Assembly (NCBI GenBank): GCA_963674575.2
Contig: CAXXQT010000005.1
Span: 248,001 to 312,000, forward strand
DNA from: JAAYAY01 sp963674575
Lineage (GTDB): Bacteria; Planctomycetota; Planctomycetia; Pirellulales; Thermoguttaceae
Direction of reading: 5' to 3'
Length of the DNA stretch: 64,000 nt
Each line of letters starts with the position of its first letter. Positions within the stretch are counted from its first letter, which is position 1. A program made the translations under genes and the position numbers. This document shows, piece after piece, positions 34,969 through 43,239 of the stretch. The notes beneath the pieces were generated by a model that saw only the letters and a list, made by a program, of their open reading frames with translations, made no database searches and was not told where the DNA came from.

Positions 34969-36603
34969 ATGAAAAAGATGCCACTGCTCCTGATCGCCTG
35001 CGTCCTGGTGGCGACTGCGGCAACCGTTCACGCTGCGGAGAAGCCCAACGTGGTCTTCATCCTGGCGGACGACATGGGCTACTCGGATCTGGGTTGCTAC
35101 GGCGGCGAGATCGCCACGCCCAACCTGGACGGGCTGGCAGCCGACGGCCTGCGGTTCACCCAGTTCCACAACACGGCCCGTTGCTGGCCGACCCGCGGGG
35201 CTCTGATGACCGGCTATTACGCCCAGCAGATTCATCGCGACGCACTGCCGGGTTTGAGCGGCGGCGGTCACGGGACCCGTCAGAAATGGGCTCGGCTTCT
35301 GCCGGACTTTCTCAAGCCCGAGGGCTATCGCAATTACCACAGCGGAAAATGGCACATCGACGGCAAGGTTCTGCCCGGCGGCTTCGATCATTCGCTGGAC
35401 ATGCGGAATCAGGGCAACTTCTTCACGGCCAAGGGTAATACGATCGACGATGTTCCCGTGAAGCCGGCCGAGGACGAGTCGGGCTACTACGCCACGACCG
35501 CCGTCGTCGACCACGCCATCGGCTGCCTGAAGGAACACTCGGAAAAGTACGCCGAGCGTCCCTTCTTCCACTATGTGGCGTTCATCGCGCCCCATTTCCC
35601 GCTCCACGCCTTGCCGGAGGACATTGCCCGCTACCGCGACAAGTATCTTGAAGGGTGGGACGTGATGCGCGAGCGACGTTTTGCCCGGCAGAAGGAGATG
35701 GGGCTGGTCAACACGACGCTGTCGGCGTTGGAGCCCGACGTGGGCCCGCCGTATCATTTTCCTGACGCGTTGGAGAAGTTGGGCCCCGGCGAGATCAACC
35801 GTCCGCTGCCCTGGACGGACCTGACCGACGAGCAACGCCGGTTCCAGGCCACCAAGATGGCGATCCATGCCGCCATGGTCGACCGGATCGATCTTGAGGT
35901 CGGTCGCTTGATCGAGCAACTCAAAGCCATGGGCGTCTTTGAAAACACGCTGATCTTCTTCGCCTCCGACAACGGGGCCAGCGCCGAGATCATGGTCCGC
36001 CACGGCGGGCATGATCCGCAGGCCGCTCCCGGCAGCGCGGCCACCTATCTCTGCCTGGGACCGGGCTTCTCGAGTGCGTCGAATACGCCGTTTCGACGTC
36101 ACAAGACCTGGGTTCACGAGGGCGGTATCAGCACGCCACTCGTGGTGCACTGGCCGGCCGGTATCAAGGCAAAGGGAGAACTGAGACACACCCCGGCTCA
36201 CATTATCGACATTGTCCCCACCATTCTGGACGTTGTCGGAATTGAGAAACCGACGGAGTGGGACGGGGAGCCGATTCCGCCCGCCCCCGGCCACAGCCTC
36301 GTGCCTGCGTTCCAGAAGGACGTCCGAATCGATCGCGACATGCTGTGGTGGCTCCATGAAGGAAACCGCGCGATTCAGGTGGGCGATTGGAAACTGGTCG
36401 CGGCCAAGGGCGATCCGTGGGAACTGTACGACCTCCGAAGCGATCGGGCTGAATCCCACAATCTGGCTGCCGAGATGCCCGAGAAGGCCAAGGAGCTTGA
36501 AGCCCTGTGGAACAAGCAACTCCAGGCGACGATCGAACTGGCGGCCAAGACAGCGCCGAAGCCGAAGAAGGCTGCCGCGAAGAAGAAGGCCGCCAAAAAG
36601 TGA
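34969..36603 (+). CDS. Sulfatase (arylsulfatase type)
   Basis: 544 residues from the ATG at 34969, with GAGGA upstream. Residues 1-23 form a Sec signal peptide (MKKMPLLLIACVLVATAA). The metal-binding start NVVFILADDMGYSDLGCYGG and the formylglycine motif CWPTR (Cys72 to Arg76, followed by GALMTG) are intact, as are HSGKWHI and FFASDNGAS. It is more like arylsulfatase A than sulfatase 1 and has no Tat signal. The last 20 residues are Lys/Ala/Pro-rich, typical of planctomycete secreted proteins. It would desulfate glycans in the periplasm or outside. Confidence 0.94.
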   Translation: MKKMPLLLIACVLVATAATVHAAEKPNVVFILADDMGYSDLGCYGGEIATPNLDGLAADGLRFTQFHNTARCWPTRGALMTGYYAQQIHRDALPGLSGGGHGTRQKWARLLPDFLKPEGYRNYHSGKWHIDGKVLPGGFDHSLDMRNQGNFFTAKGNTIDDVPVKPAEDESGYYATTAVVDHAIGCLKEHSEKYAERPFFHYVAFIAPHFPLHALPEDIARYRDKYLEGWDVMRERRFARQKEMGLVNTTLSALEPDVGPPYHFPDALEKLGPGEINRPLPWTDLTDEQRRFQATKMAIHAAMVDRIDLEVGRLIEQLKAMGVFENTLIFFASDNGASAEIMVRHGGHDPQAAPGSAATYLCLGPGFSSASNTPFRRHKTWVHEGGISTPLVVHWPAGIKAKGELRHTPAHIIDIVPTILDVVGIEKPTEWDGEPIPPAPGHSLVPAFQKDVRIDRDMLWWLHEGNRAIQVGDWKLVAAKGDPWELYDLRSDRAESHNLAAEMPEKAKELEALWNKQLQATIELAAKTAPKPKKAAAKKKAAKK

Positions 36604-36805
36604 ACGAGTTTGGCAGAAGAGAAGAGCACCACAGAGGACACGGAGGATACAGAGGAAGATGTAGTCCAATGAAGAATGTCGAAAGTCAAATGTCGAAAGA
36701 ATGACGAATGTCCTAAGACGCGAATGTCGTATCCTGCATGACCTTCGTCATTCAGGCCTTTGGATTTGTTTCGTCATTTGATTTTCCTCATTCGTCATTT
36801 CTCTG

Positions 36806-39800
36806 CTACTCCGTTCTTCTCCGTTTGCTCCGTGGTGTCCCGAAGCCCCCGCCTCCCGGCGTTTCCAGAAGGAGGATATCGCCGGGACGGACGGTTGAGT
36901 GAGCGGAGGCGGGAAGGATCTCTTCCTGGCCGGTGTCTGAATGAACCAGGATTTGGCGTCCCGCCTGGCCGGGCTCTCCGCCTGCGAGGCCGAAGGGCAG
37001 ATAGGCCCCTCGACGTTGGGACAGGATCGAGAGGTCGAGGGGCTTGAGGAACTCGATCCGGCGGACCGTGCCGTCGCCGCCTCGGTGAAGTCCTCGGCCC
37101 CCTGAACTGCGGCGGATCGAGAATTCGAGGAGCCGCACGGGAAAACGTTGTTCCATCACTTCCGGGTCGGTGAGCCGCGTGTTCGTCATGTGGGTGTGGA
37201 CGGCGTCCGCCCCGTCGGCTTCGGGCGTGGCCCCGGCGCCGCCGCAGACCGTTTCGTAGTAGCCGAACGTGGCGTCGCCAAAAAGAACGTTGTTCATCGT
37301 GCCCTGGCTGGCGGCCGCCACGCCGAGGGCGCCGAGGAGCACGTCGACGACGCGCTGCGATGTCTCTACGTTGCCACCGACTACCGCGGCGCAACGGGCC
37401 GGATCGTCGTGGCGGGGCGGGTTGAGCATGCATTCGGGCAGGATGATCTCGACCGGCTCCAGCACGCCCTGGTTGAGGGGAATCTCGTCGTCGATGAGGC
37501 ATCGCAGCACGTACATGACGGCGGCCGTCACGATGGCCCGATTGGCGTTGAAGTTCCCCGGCACCACGGGACCCGTTCCCGTGAAGTCGATGACCGCCCG
37601 ATCGCCGTTGATCGTTACCGCGACCGAGACCGGGGACCCGTCGTCCATCGAATCGGTGAACGTGTGGCGGCCGTCGGGCAGTCGCTCCAATGCCCGACGC
37701 ATCTTGCGGGCAGCGGCCTGCTGGATATGGCCCATGTAGGCCTCGACGACCGGGAGCGTGTAACGCTCGACCAGCCGGGCAAGATCTCGGGCGCCCTGAT
37801 TGTTGGCGGCGATCTGGGCCGACACGTCGGCCAGGTTGTCGGCCACCGATCGCGACGGATGGGGACCGCCGCGCAGCAATTCTTCCAGGGAGTCCATCCT
37901 TGCTGCTCCTCGATCCACCACCTTGAAGTTGGCGATCAAGACGCCTTCCTCGGCCAGGTTGGTGGAGAAGGGCGGCATGGACCCGGGGACGATTCCGCCA
38001 ATCTCCGCATGGTGGGCTCGGCTGGCCGTGAAGAAGAGGAGCCGGGAACCGCTCGAATCGAAGACGGGGGTGACGACGGTCACGTCGGGCAGGTGGGCGC
38101 CGCCCCGATAGGGATCGTTGGTCAGGAACGCGTCGCCCGGGGCGATCGATTCGTTTTCGGCCAGGATCGATCGCACCGTTTCGCCCATGGCGCCCAGGTG
38201 GACGGGGATGTGCGGGGCGTTGACGACCAGGTCTCCGCCGGCGGTGAACAGGGCGCAACTGAAATCGAGGCGTTCCTTCACGTTCACGCTGCTCGACGTG
38301 TTGCGCAGCGTAATCCCCATCTGCTCGGCAATGCCCGCAAACTGGTTGTTGAAGATCTCCAGAAGGATGGGATCGGCTTCGGTCGAAAGGGTGGCGGCCT
38401 CTGGGACGCCATGGTCGGTCAGGAGCAGTTCGCCGCGAGGGAGCACCTCGGCCTGCCAGCCGGGATCGATCAGCGTGGTCGAGAGGTTTTCGGTCACGAT
38501 TGAAGGACCTGAGACGACATCGCCGGGGCGTAGGCTCTCTCGTGCGATGACGCCCGTCCTGGTGGGGCCGGCTTCAAACCACGTCTCGACGTGCCATTCG
38601 GGTTCAACTTGTCGGGCCACGGGGGTGACCGTGGCAGCGGGAGCGTGTGCCGTGTGCCCGGCCACTTCCACGCGAGCCGCCACGATTTCGAGGGCGCGGC
38701 CTTCGTGGCGATATCCATAGAGCCGCTCGTGCTGCTGCTCGTAGGCGGCGGAGTACGTTCCTGTCTGGGGCTGGGGAATCGTGAGCGAGGCGTCGAGGCC
38801 TTGGTAACGCAGGTCCAGGCTGCGGGTGATGGTGATCTGGGCCGCGGGGATTCCTTCGGCCAGGATCTCGTCTCGGGCGGAAGCAGCGAGCTGCTCGAAC
38901 ACGCCTTCCAGGTTTTTCACGGCGTCCGGGCTGTACGATTGATAGACGCCCTCGGCCCGGTGACGCACCACGTCGGCCATTCCGATCCCGTAGGCGCTGA
39001 GGATGCCGGCGTCGGGATGGTTCAGTATCCGGCGCATGCCGAGTTCCCGAGCGACGGCGCAGGCGTGCTGGCCCGCCGCTCCGCCGAAGGCCACGAGCGT
39101 GTAGTCCCGCGGATCGGCCCCCTTGGCAATGGAGATCGAGCGAATCGCTTGAACCATGTTGCCATTGGCCACAGTCAGCAACCCCTGCGCCAACTCGTGG
39201 AGGTTGTAACGCGTGCCGGTGGCCTCAGCCACTTCGTCGCGGAGCGCGGCCAGACGGCGCTCGACGGCGTCGTGGTCGAGGGGGAAAGGAAAGCGTTCGA
39301 TGGCGATCTTGCCGAGGAAGAGGTTCAGGTCGGTCACGGCCAAGGGGCCGCCTCGCCCGTAGCAGGCCGGGCCCGGATCGGCGCCGGCGCTGTCGGGGCC
39401 GACGGCCAGTTTCACTCCGTCGAAATGGCAGATCGACCCACCGCCGGCGGCCACCGTTTCGATGGCCATCATGGGAGCCACGACACGGACGCCGGCCTTT
39501 TCTGTTTCGTATTCGAGGTCGAAACGCCCGTCGTAACGGGAGACGTCAGTGCTCGTGCCGCCCATGTCGAATCCGATGGCGTGCGAGAAGCCGGCCGCTT
39601 TGGCCACGGCGGCCAGACCGACCACGCCTCCGGCCGGACCGGAGAGGATCGAGTCCTTGCCCACGAACCGGTCGGCGTCGACCAGCCCGCCGGCCGAGGT
39701 GAGGATCTGCAGACGCGACTCGCCAAGCGGCTCGCGAAGGCTCTGGACGTAGCGGCGAAGGATCGGGTTGAGATAGGCGTCCATCACGGTCGTGTCGCCC

Positions 39801-40645
39801 CGAGGCACGATCCGCACCAGGGGAGCCACCTGCGACGACACGCTGATTTCCTCCATTCCCAATTCCTCCGCCACCTGGGCCACAAGCCGCTCGTGCTGGG
39901 GATTGGCGTAGGCGTTGAGCAGGCAAACGGCCAGGGAACGAATTCCAAGGGAAGGGAGACTCGCCAACGACCGGGCGATCTGGTCTCGGTGGGCGGGCCC
40001 CAAGACGGTTCCGTTGCTCCCTATCCGCTCGTCGATTTCCACGACCGTCTGGTAGAGAGGTTTCCGCTTGGCAATGGCCAGTTCGAACAAGCGGGGGCGG
40101 TTTTGGTAGCCGATTTCGAGGATGTCGCCGAAACCTCGCGTGGTGACCAATGCGGTTGCCGCTCCGCGGCGCGTGATCAGGGCGTTTGTGCCCCGTGTGG
40201 TGCCGAGTCGGACCGACATGAGCGGGAGCGGATCCCGGCGCCGGCAAGCCAGCAGGTAGCGAATGGCGATCAGGGGCGCCTCTTCATTCGAACTCAACTC
40301 GTACTGGACGGTCCCTTCGTCAGCGTCCGGCAGGTCGCGATCAAGAAAGAGCGTTCCGGAGCCCGCGTCGAAGTGTTCGACTTCCGCGTGAGCGATCGAA
40401 TCGCCGTCGGGCGAGACTAGGCGGAGACTGTAGCCCGACCAGAAAGCGTCCGGGTCAGAGCAGCGGGAGGGATCGATGATCTGTCGCCGGTTGACGCCGA
40501 ATCGGGCCCGTCCCTTGACAACTCCCGAACTGAGAAGCTTATGGCGCAGGAGTTTGCCCTGGGGCGAGCGGCCAAGGCAATCTGTGAACGTGCCTCCTAC
40601 GTCGATCCAGAACTGCCACCGTTCTGCTTCCGCACCCCCATTCAC
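36806..40645 (-). CDS. Fused 5-oxoprolinase-type enzyme (HyuA-HyuB hydantoinase family)
   Basis: 1279 residues from a GTG at 40645, nine bases after GGGAGG. The frame is open to 40951, but that part overlaps the PQQ-protein gene in a different frame. The N-terminal half is HyuA-like: an ATPase start QFWIDVGGTFTDC, GTTRGTNALI, and the acidic glycine-rich motif GFDMGGTSTDVSRYDG (about 445). The second half, from about 760 (DPILLEIFNNQFAGIAEQMG), is HyuB-like, with NDPYRGGAHLPDVTVVTPVF and PGGGGFGTPRSKRRR at the end. The length matches ATP-dependent 5-oxoprolinase (oxoproline to glutamate). Other members act on hydantoins or acetone, so the substrate is inferred. Its start overlaps the stop of the PQQ gene, so the two are coupled. 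Confidence 0.88.
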   Translation of the reverse strand: MNGGAEAERWQFWIDVGGTFTDCLGRSPQGKLLRHKLLSSGVVKGRARFGVNRRQIIDPSRCSDPDAFWSGYSLRLVSPDGDSIAHAEVEHFDAGSGTLFLDRDLPDADEGTVQYELSSNEEAPLIAIRYLLACRRRDPLPLMSVRLGTTRGTNALITRRGAATALVTTRGFGDILEIGYQNRPRLFELAIAKRKPLYQTVVEIDERIGSNGTVLGPAHRDQIARSLASLPSLGIRSLAVCLLNAYANPQHERLVAQVAEELGMEEISVSSQVAPLVRIVPRGDTTVMDAYLNPILRRYVQSLREPLGESRLQILTSAGGLVDADRFVGKDSILSGPAGGVVGLAAVAKAAGFSHAIGFDMGGTSTDVSRYDGRFDLEYETEKAGVRVVAPMMAIETVAAGGGSICHFDGVKLAVGPDSAGADPGPACYGRGGPLAVTDLNLFLGKIAIERFPFPLDHDAVERRLAALRDEVAEATGTRYNLHELAQGLLTVANGNMVQAIRSISIAKGADPRDYTLVAFGGAAGQHACAVARELGMRRILNHPDAGILSAYGIGMADVVRHRAEGVYQSYSPDAVKNLEGVFEQLAASARDEILAEGIPAAQITITRSLDLRYQGLDASLTIPQPQTGTYSAAYEQQHERLYGYRHEGRALEIVAARVEVAGHTAHAPAATVTPVARQVEPEWHVETWFEAGPTRTGVIARESLRPGDVVSGPSIVTENLSTTLIDPGWQAEVLPRGELLLTDHGVPEAATLSTEADPILLEIFNNQFAGIAEQMGITLRNTSSSVNVKERLDFSCALFTAGGDLVVNAPHIPVHLGAMGETVRSILAENESIAPGDAFLTNDPYRGGAHLPDVTVVTPVFDSSGSRLLFFTASRAHHAEIGGIVPGSMPPFSTNLAEEGVLIANFKVVDRGAARMDSLEELLRGGPHPSRSVADNLADVSAQIAANNQGARDLARLVERYTLPVVEAYMGHIQQAAARKMRRALERLPDGRHTFTDSMDDGSPVSVAVTINGDRAVIDFTGTGPVVPGNFNANRAIVTAAVMYVLRCLIDDEIPLNQGVLEPVEIILPECMLNPPRHDDPARCAAVVGGNVETSQRVVDVLLGALGVAAASQGTMNNVLFGDATFGYYETVCGGAGATPEADGADAVHTHMTNTRLTDPEVMEQRFPVRLLEFSIRRSSGGRGLHRGGDGTVRRIEFLKPLDLSILSQRRGAYLPFGLAGGEPGQAGRQILVHSDTGQEEILPASAHSTVRPGDILLLETPGGGGFGTPRSKRRRTE

Positions 40646-40647
40646 CG

Positions 40648-41883
40648 TCACTTGCCTCCCAAGGCCATCACGTGCGACTTGGTTCGAAGGTACATGACGC
40701 CATTGGCCACGGCGGGGGTGCTGTGGGAGGCCTCCCCAAGGGTCACGCGACCCAACTCCTTGAATTCTCGGGACGCCGCAAGGACGACTACCTCGCCTTC
40801 GCGAGAGATGCAATAGAGTCGGCCGTTCACGCAAACGGGCGAACCGAAATATTCGCCACCGATTCGCTCTCGCCAAACGATTTCGCCGGTGGCGGTTTCC
40901 AGGCAGGTAACCACTCCCTTGTCGAACCAGGCGAAGAGCAGATCCCCGCAAGCGACCGGGGTGACGACGTAGGGGAGCGAGCCCTTCAGTTCATAGGCGA
41001 CCTCAGCCTCCGATCCGGTGCTTGGATCGCCCGGGCGGACGGCGTACATCTGGCGTCCGATTCCGCCGGTGCCGGCGCTTCCGAAGACGAGGCCCGAGGC
41101 GACCAGGGGGGAGCCAACGACACGGTTCTTGAAGAGCGGCAACTCCCACAGGGTGTTGCCGGTTTCCGGATCGAGGCCGCTGAAGCCGTGGGCCCAACTG
41201 GTCACGATGAGTTGGGCTGGGCCGGATTTGGGAGTGAAGAGACATGGAGTTGCGTAGGCCGTCTTTTTGCTTCGACGCTTCACTTGCCAAACGGTGTCTC
41301 CGGTTTCGCGGCTCAAGGCGACGATCGAACTCTCTCCATCTTGGTCGTTGGGGACAATCACCATGTCCTTGTACAGCATGGGCGACGTCCCGAAGGCATG
41401 TTCTGCTGCGTAGGGGCCGAGATCGCGTTGCCACTGGAGGTCGCCGGTTGCCTGGTCCAGTTTCACGACCGCGAGTTGGTCGGGATTGGCCCAGAGGACG
41501 AAGACCGCCTTTTCGTCCAGGGCCGGTGTGCTGGCGGCATGGCAATTGAAAGGGTGATGTTTGTGAGGTTTGGATTCGAACCTCTTTTCCCAGAGCTTTG
41601 CACCGTCGGTTACCGAAAGGCAGTAAATCACCTGGGTCGCATCGTCTTCGATGGCGCTGGTGACAAACAGTCTTCCCTGACAAACAACGGGCGAAGAATA
41701 GCCGGCGCCGGACAGTTCGGTGGTCCAGCCATAGTCGGCCTCAGTCCATTGGGCTGGTATGGCGGCAGCCGAGGCGTGGCCCTCTCCATTGGGCCCGCGA
41801 AAACGTCCCCATTCCTGGGCGGCGGCTGCGTGTGCTAACAAAACGCTAACAATGCTGGCGGTGATGGTATGCCTGAATTGCAT
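40648..41883 (-). CDS. Secreted PQQ-like beta-propeller protein
   Basis: 411 residues from the ATG at 41883. A signal peptide (MQFRHTITASIVSVLLAHAA) is followed by the common planctomycete opening EWGRFRGPNGEGHAS. Beta-propeller blades are visible from repeated W-x-x-x-L and DGAKLWEKRF, LDQATGDLQWQRD, LSRETGDTVWQVK, DPETGNTLWELP and ETATGEIVWRERIG motifs. Proteins of this type bind PQQ-like ligands or act as scaffolds outside the cytoplasm, and the PQQ-contacting residues cannot be confirmed. Its stop lies inside the start of the 5-oxoprolinase gene (coupled translation), although no functional link is known. Confidence 0.87.
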   Translation of the reverse strand: MQFRHTITASIVSVLLAHAAAAQEWGRFRGPNGEGHASAAAIPAQWTEADYGWTTELSGAGYSSPVVCQGRLFVTSAIEDDATQVIYCLSVTDGAKLWEKRFESKPHKHHPFNCHAASTPALDEKAVFVLWANPDQLAVVKLDQATGDLQWQRDLGPYAAEHAFGTSPMLYKDMVIVPNDQDGESSIVALSRETGDTVWQVKRRSKKTAYATPCLFTPKSGPAQLIVTSWAHGFSGLDPETGNTLWELPLFKNRVVGSPLVASGLVFGSAGTGGIGRQMYAVRPGDPSTGSEAEVAYELKGSLPYVVTPVACGDLLFAWFDKGVVTCLETATGEIVWRERIGGEYFGSPVCVNGRLYCISREGEVVVLAASREFKELGRVTLGEASHSTPAVANGVMYLRTKSHVMALGGK

Positions 41884-42041
41884 GTGTCTGTATTAACCCC
41901 ATAGATTGCGTTGGGAGGGGTGGGTGTGCCGTTGGAGTTTCTCGCCACGATTGTAACCGCCTTCGACCGTTCGTGTCGAGTCAACTGCGGGGATACCCGT
42001 ACCCGCTGAGAGGTAGTTGTCTTTTTGGGGAAACTGCTAGA

Positions 42042-42890
42042 ATGAATCGACAACACTGGTCTGCAGGATTCGAACCTTGGAATGATATGGTGGTTGGCCC
42101 GTTTGGTTCCGAGATCGGCATTCTCGTCGTCGGCCATGGTTCACGCGATCCGGAGGGCAACGGTCCCGTCCTGGATGTTTGTCGCGGCGCCGAGGCCCGA
42201 CTGGGGATGACCCCCGTACAGCCCTCCTTTCTGGAGTTCGCCACGCCCACGATCGAAAGTGGCCTGGCTGCACTCTATCGGCGCGGCGTGACGCGGGCAA
42301 TCGTTGTCCCCCTGCAGTTGACGGCCGGACGCCATGTGCGGTTCGACATTCCGTGTGAAGTCGGACGGTGCCTGGCAAAAATGTCCGATATCCGAGTCGC
42401 CTTTTCGAGTCACATGGGATCTCATCCCGAAATCATGAATCTCAGCCGCATCCGTCTGGACGAGGCTCTCGATTGCTTGCCCGGAAGTGTGGCCCGGATG
42501 GAGCAGCTCCTTGTCGCTCGCGGGAGCCGAGACCCTCTCGTTCGTGGGGAGATTCTTCGGCTTGCGGCGTCGAAACGGACGACTGAGCAAAATGGCCCGT
42601 TCACGCCGTGTTTTCTTGGAATGGCTCAGCCTTCTTTCGAGACCGCGTTGCAGATCGCGCTTTCTCGCAAGCCGGATCGCATTGTCGTGCAGCCCCATCT
42701 CTTGTTTCCGGGCAGGCTCTACAGGCATATTTGCAAAAGGACTGAGGATCTGAACAGCGAATCCCCCCATGTGGGGTGGGCTACCGCTCGGCCCCTGGGT
42801 CCTGACGATCGTCTCATCGATTGTGTGTTGGACTTGGCGGCTAATGCCCTGGAGCGGGATTTCCGTCGCGAGCCGGCCGTCTTCAGCTGA
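42042..42890 (+). CDS. cbiX: Sirohydrochlorin chelatase, CbiX type (two domains)
   Basis: 282 residues from the ATG at 42042; an alternative ATG at 42087 would start MVVGPFGSEIGILVVGHGSR and may be the true start, since neither has a clear Shine-Dalgarno sequence. Two CbiX domains are in tandem. The first has GHGSRDPEGN (His32) and QLTAGRHVRFD (His98), the metal-binding histidine pair. The second has ARGSRDPLVRGE, in which the first His is replaced by Arg, and keeps QPHLLFPGRLY. Duplicate CbiX proteins insert cobalt or iron into sirohydrochlorin. One active site and one degenerate copy is the usual arrangement. No tetrapyrrole genes are adjacent. A 16-bp palindrome lies 60 bases after the stop. 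Confidence 0.85.
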   Translation: MNRQHWSAGFEPWNDMVVGPFGSEIGILVVGHGSRDPEGNGPVLDVCRGAEARLGMTPVQPSFLEFATPTIESGLAALYRRGVTRAIVVPLQLTAGRHVRFDIPCEVGRCLAKMSDIRVAFSSHMGSHPEIMNLSRIRLDEALDCLPGSVARMEQLLVARGSRDPLVRGEILRLAASKRTTEQNGPFTPCFLGMAQPSFETALQIALSRKPDRIVVQPHLLFPGRLYRHICKRTEDLNSESPHVGWATARPLGPDDRLIDCVLDLAANALERDFRREPAVFS

Positions 42891-42950
42891 GAGGGCCGAA
42901 GGGACGCTATATTCGGCAGAAACGTAATCTTGCAGCTCGGTGGTATTGTT

Positions 42951-42966
42951 TGGACCTAAAGGTCCA
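42951..42966. promoter_or_regulatory. 16-bp perfect palindrome
   Basis: TGGACCTAAAGGTCCA is a perfect palindrome in the ~350-base gap between cbiX and prc, which holds no gene. It is too short for a terminator and lies 285 bases before prc, so it may be an operator. The remainder of the gap contains no other clear element. Confidence 0.4.
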
Positions 42967-43239
42967 GGAATTTCTTTCCGGCAAGGGGGGTGAGCTGACA
43001 ACTCCCTGGCCAGTTTCGCGTACTATGGAGTAATGGCCGGTTCAGTCGACCTTGTTCCGTTTTCTGATCGCCATTACCATTGCCTAGCATGAGGGTGCTG
43101 TGCAAGATGGGCAAGCTTGTTGCTCTCTCACGAGTACGTACCCTGTTCAACAGGCGCTCAGGTCCGGAAATTCCCCGGATGGGGTAAACGGAACTGACGC
43201 GCTTTTTCGTGTCATGAACGTAATGAAGAGGATTCCTGA

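Noticed and set aside
36604..36805. Short repeats AATGTCGAAAG and CGTCATTC after sulfatase 2
   Set aside because: Low-complexity and AT-rich; no consistent unit or structure could be defined.
42057..42076. tRNA-like 3' end on the minus strand
   Set aside because: The rest of a cloverleaf is not present and the T-stem has mismatches, so no tRNA is annotated; it is listed only as a possible remnant.
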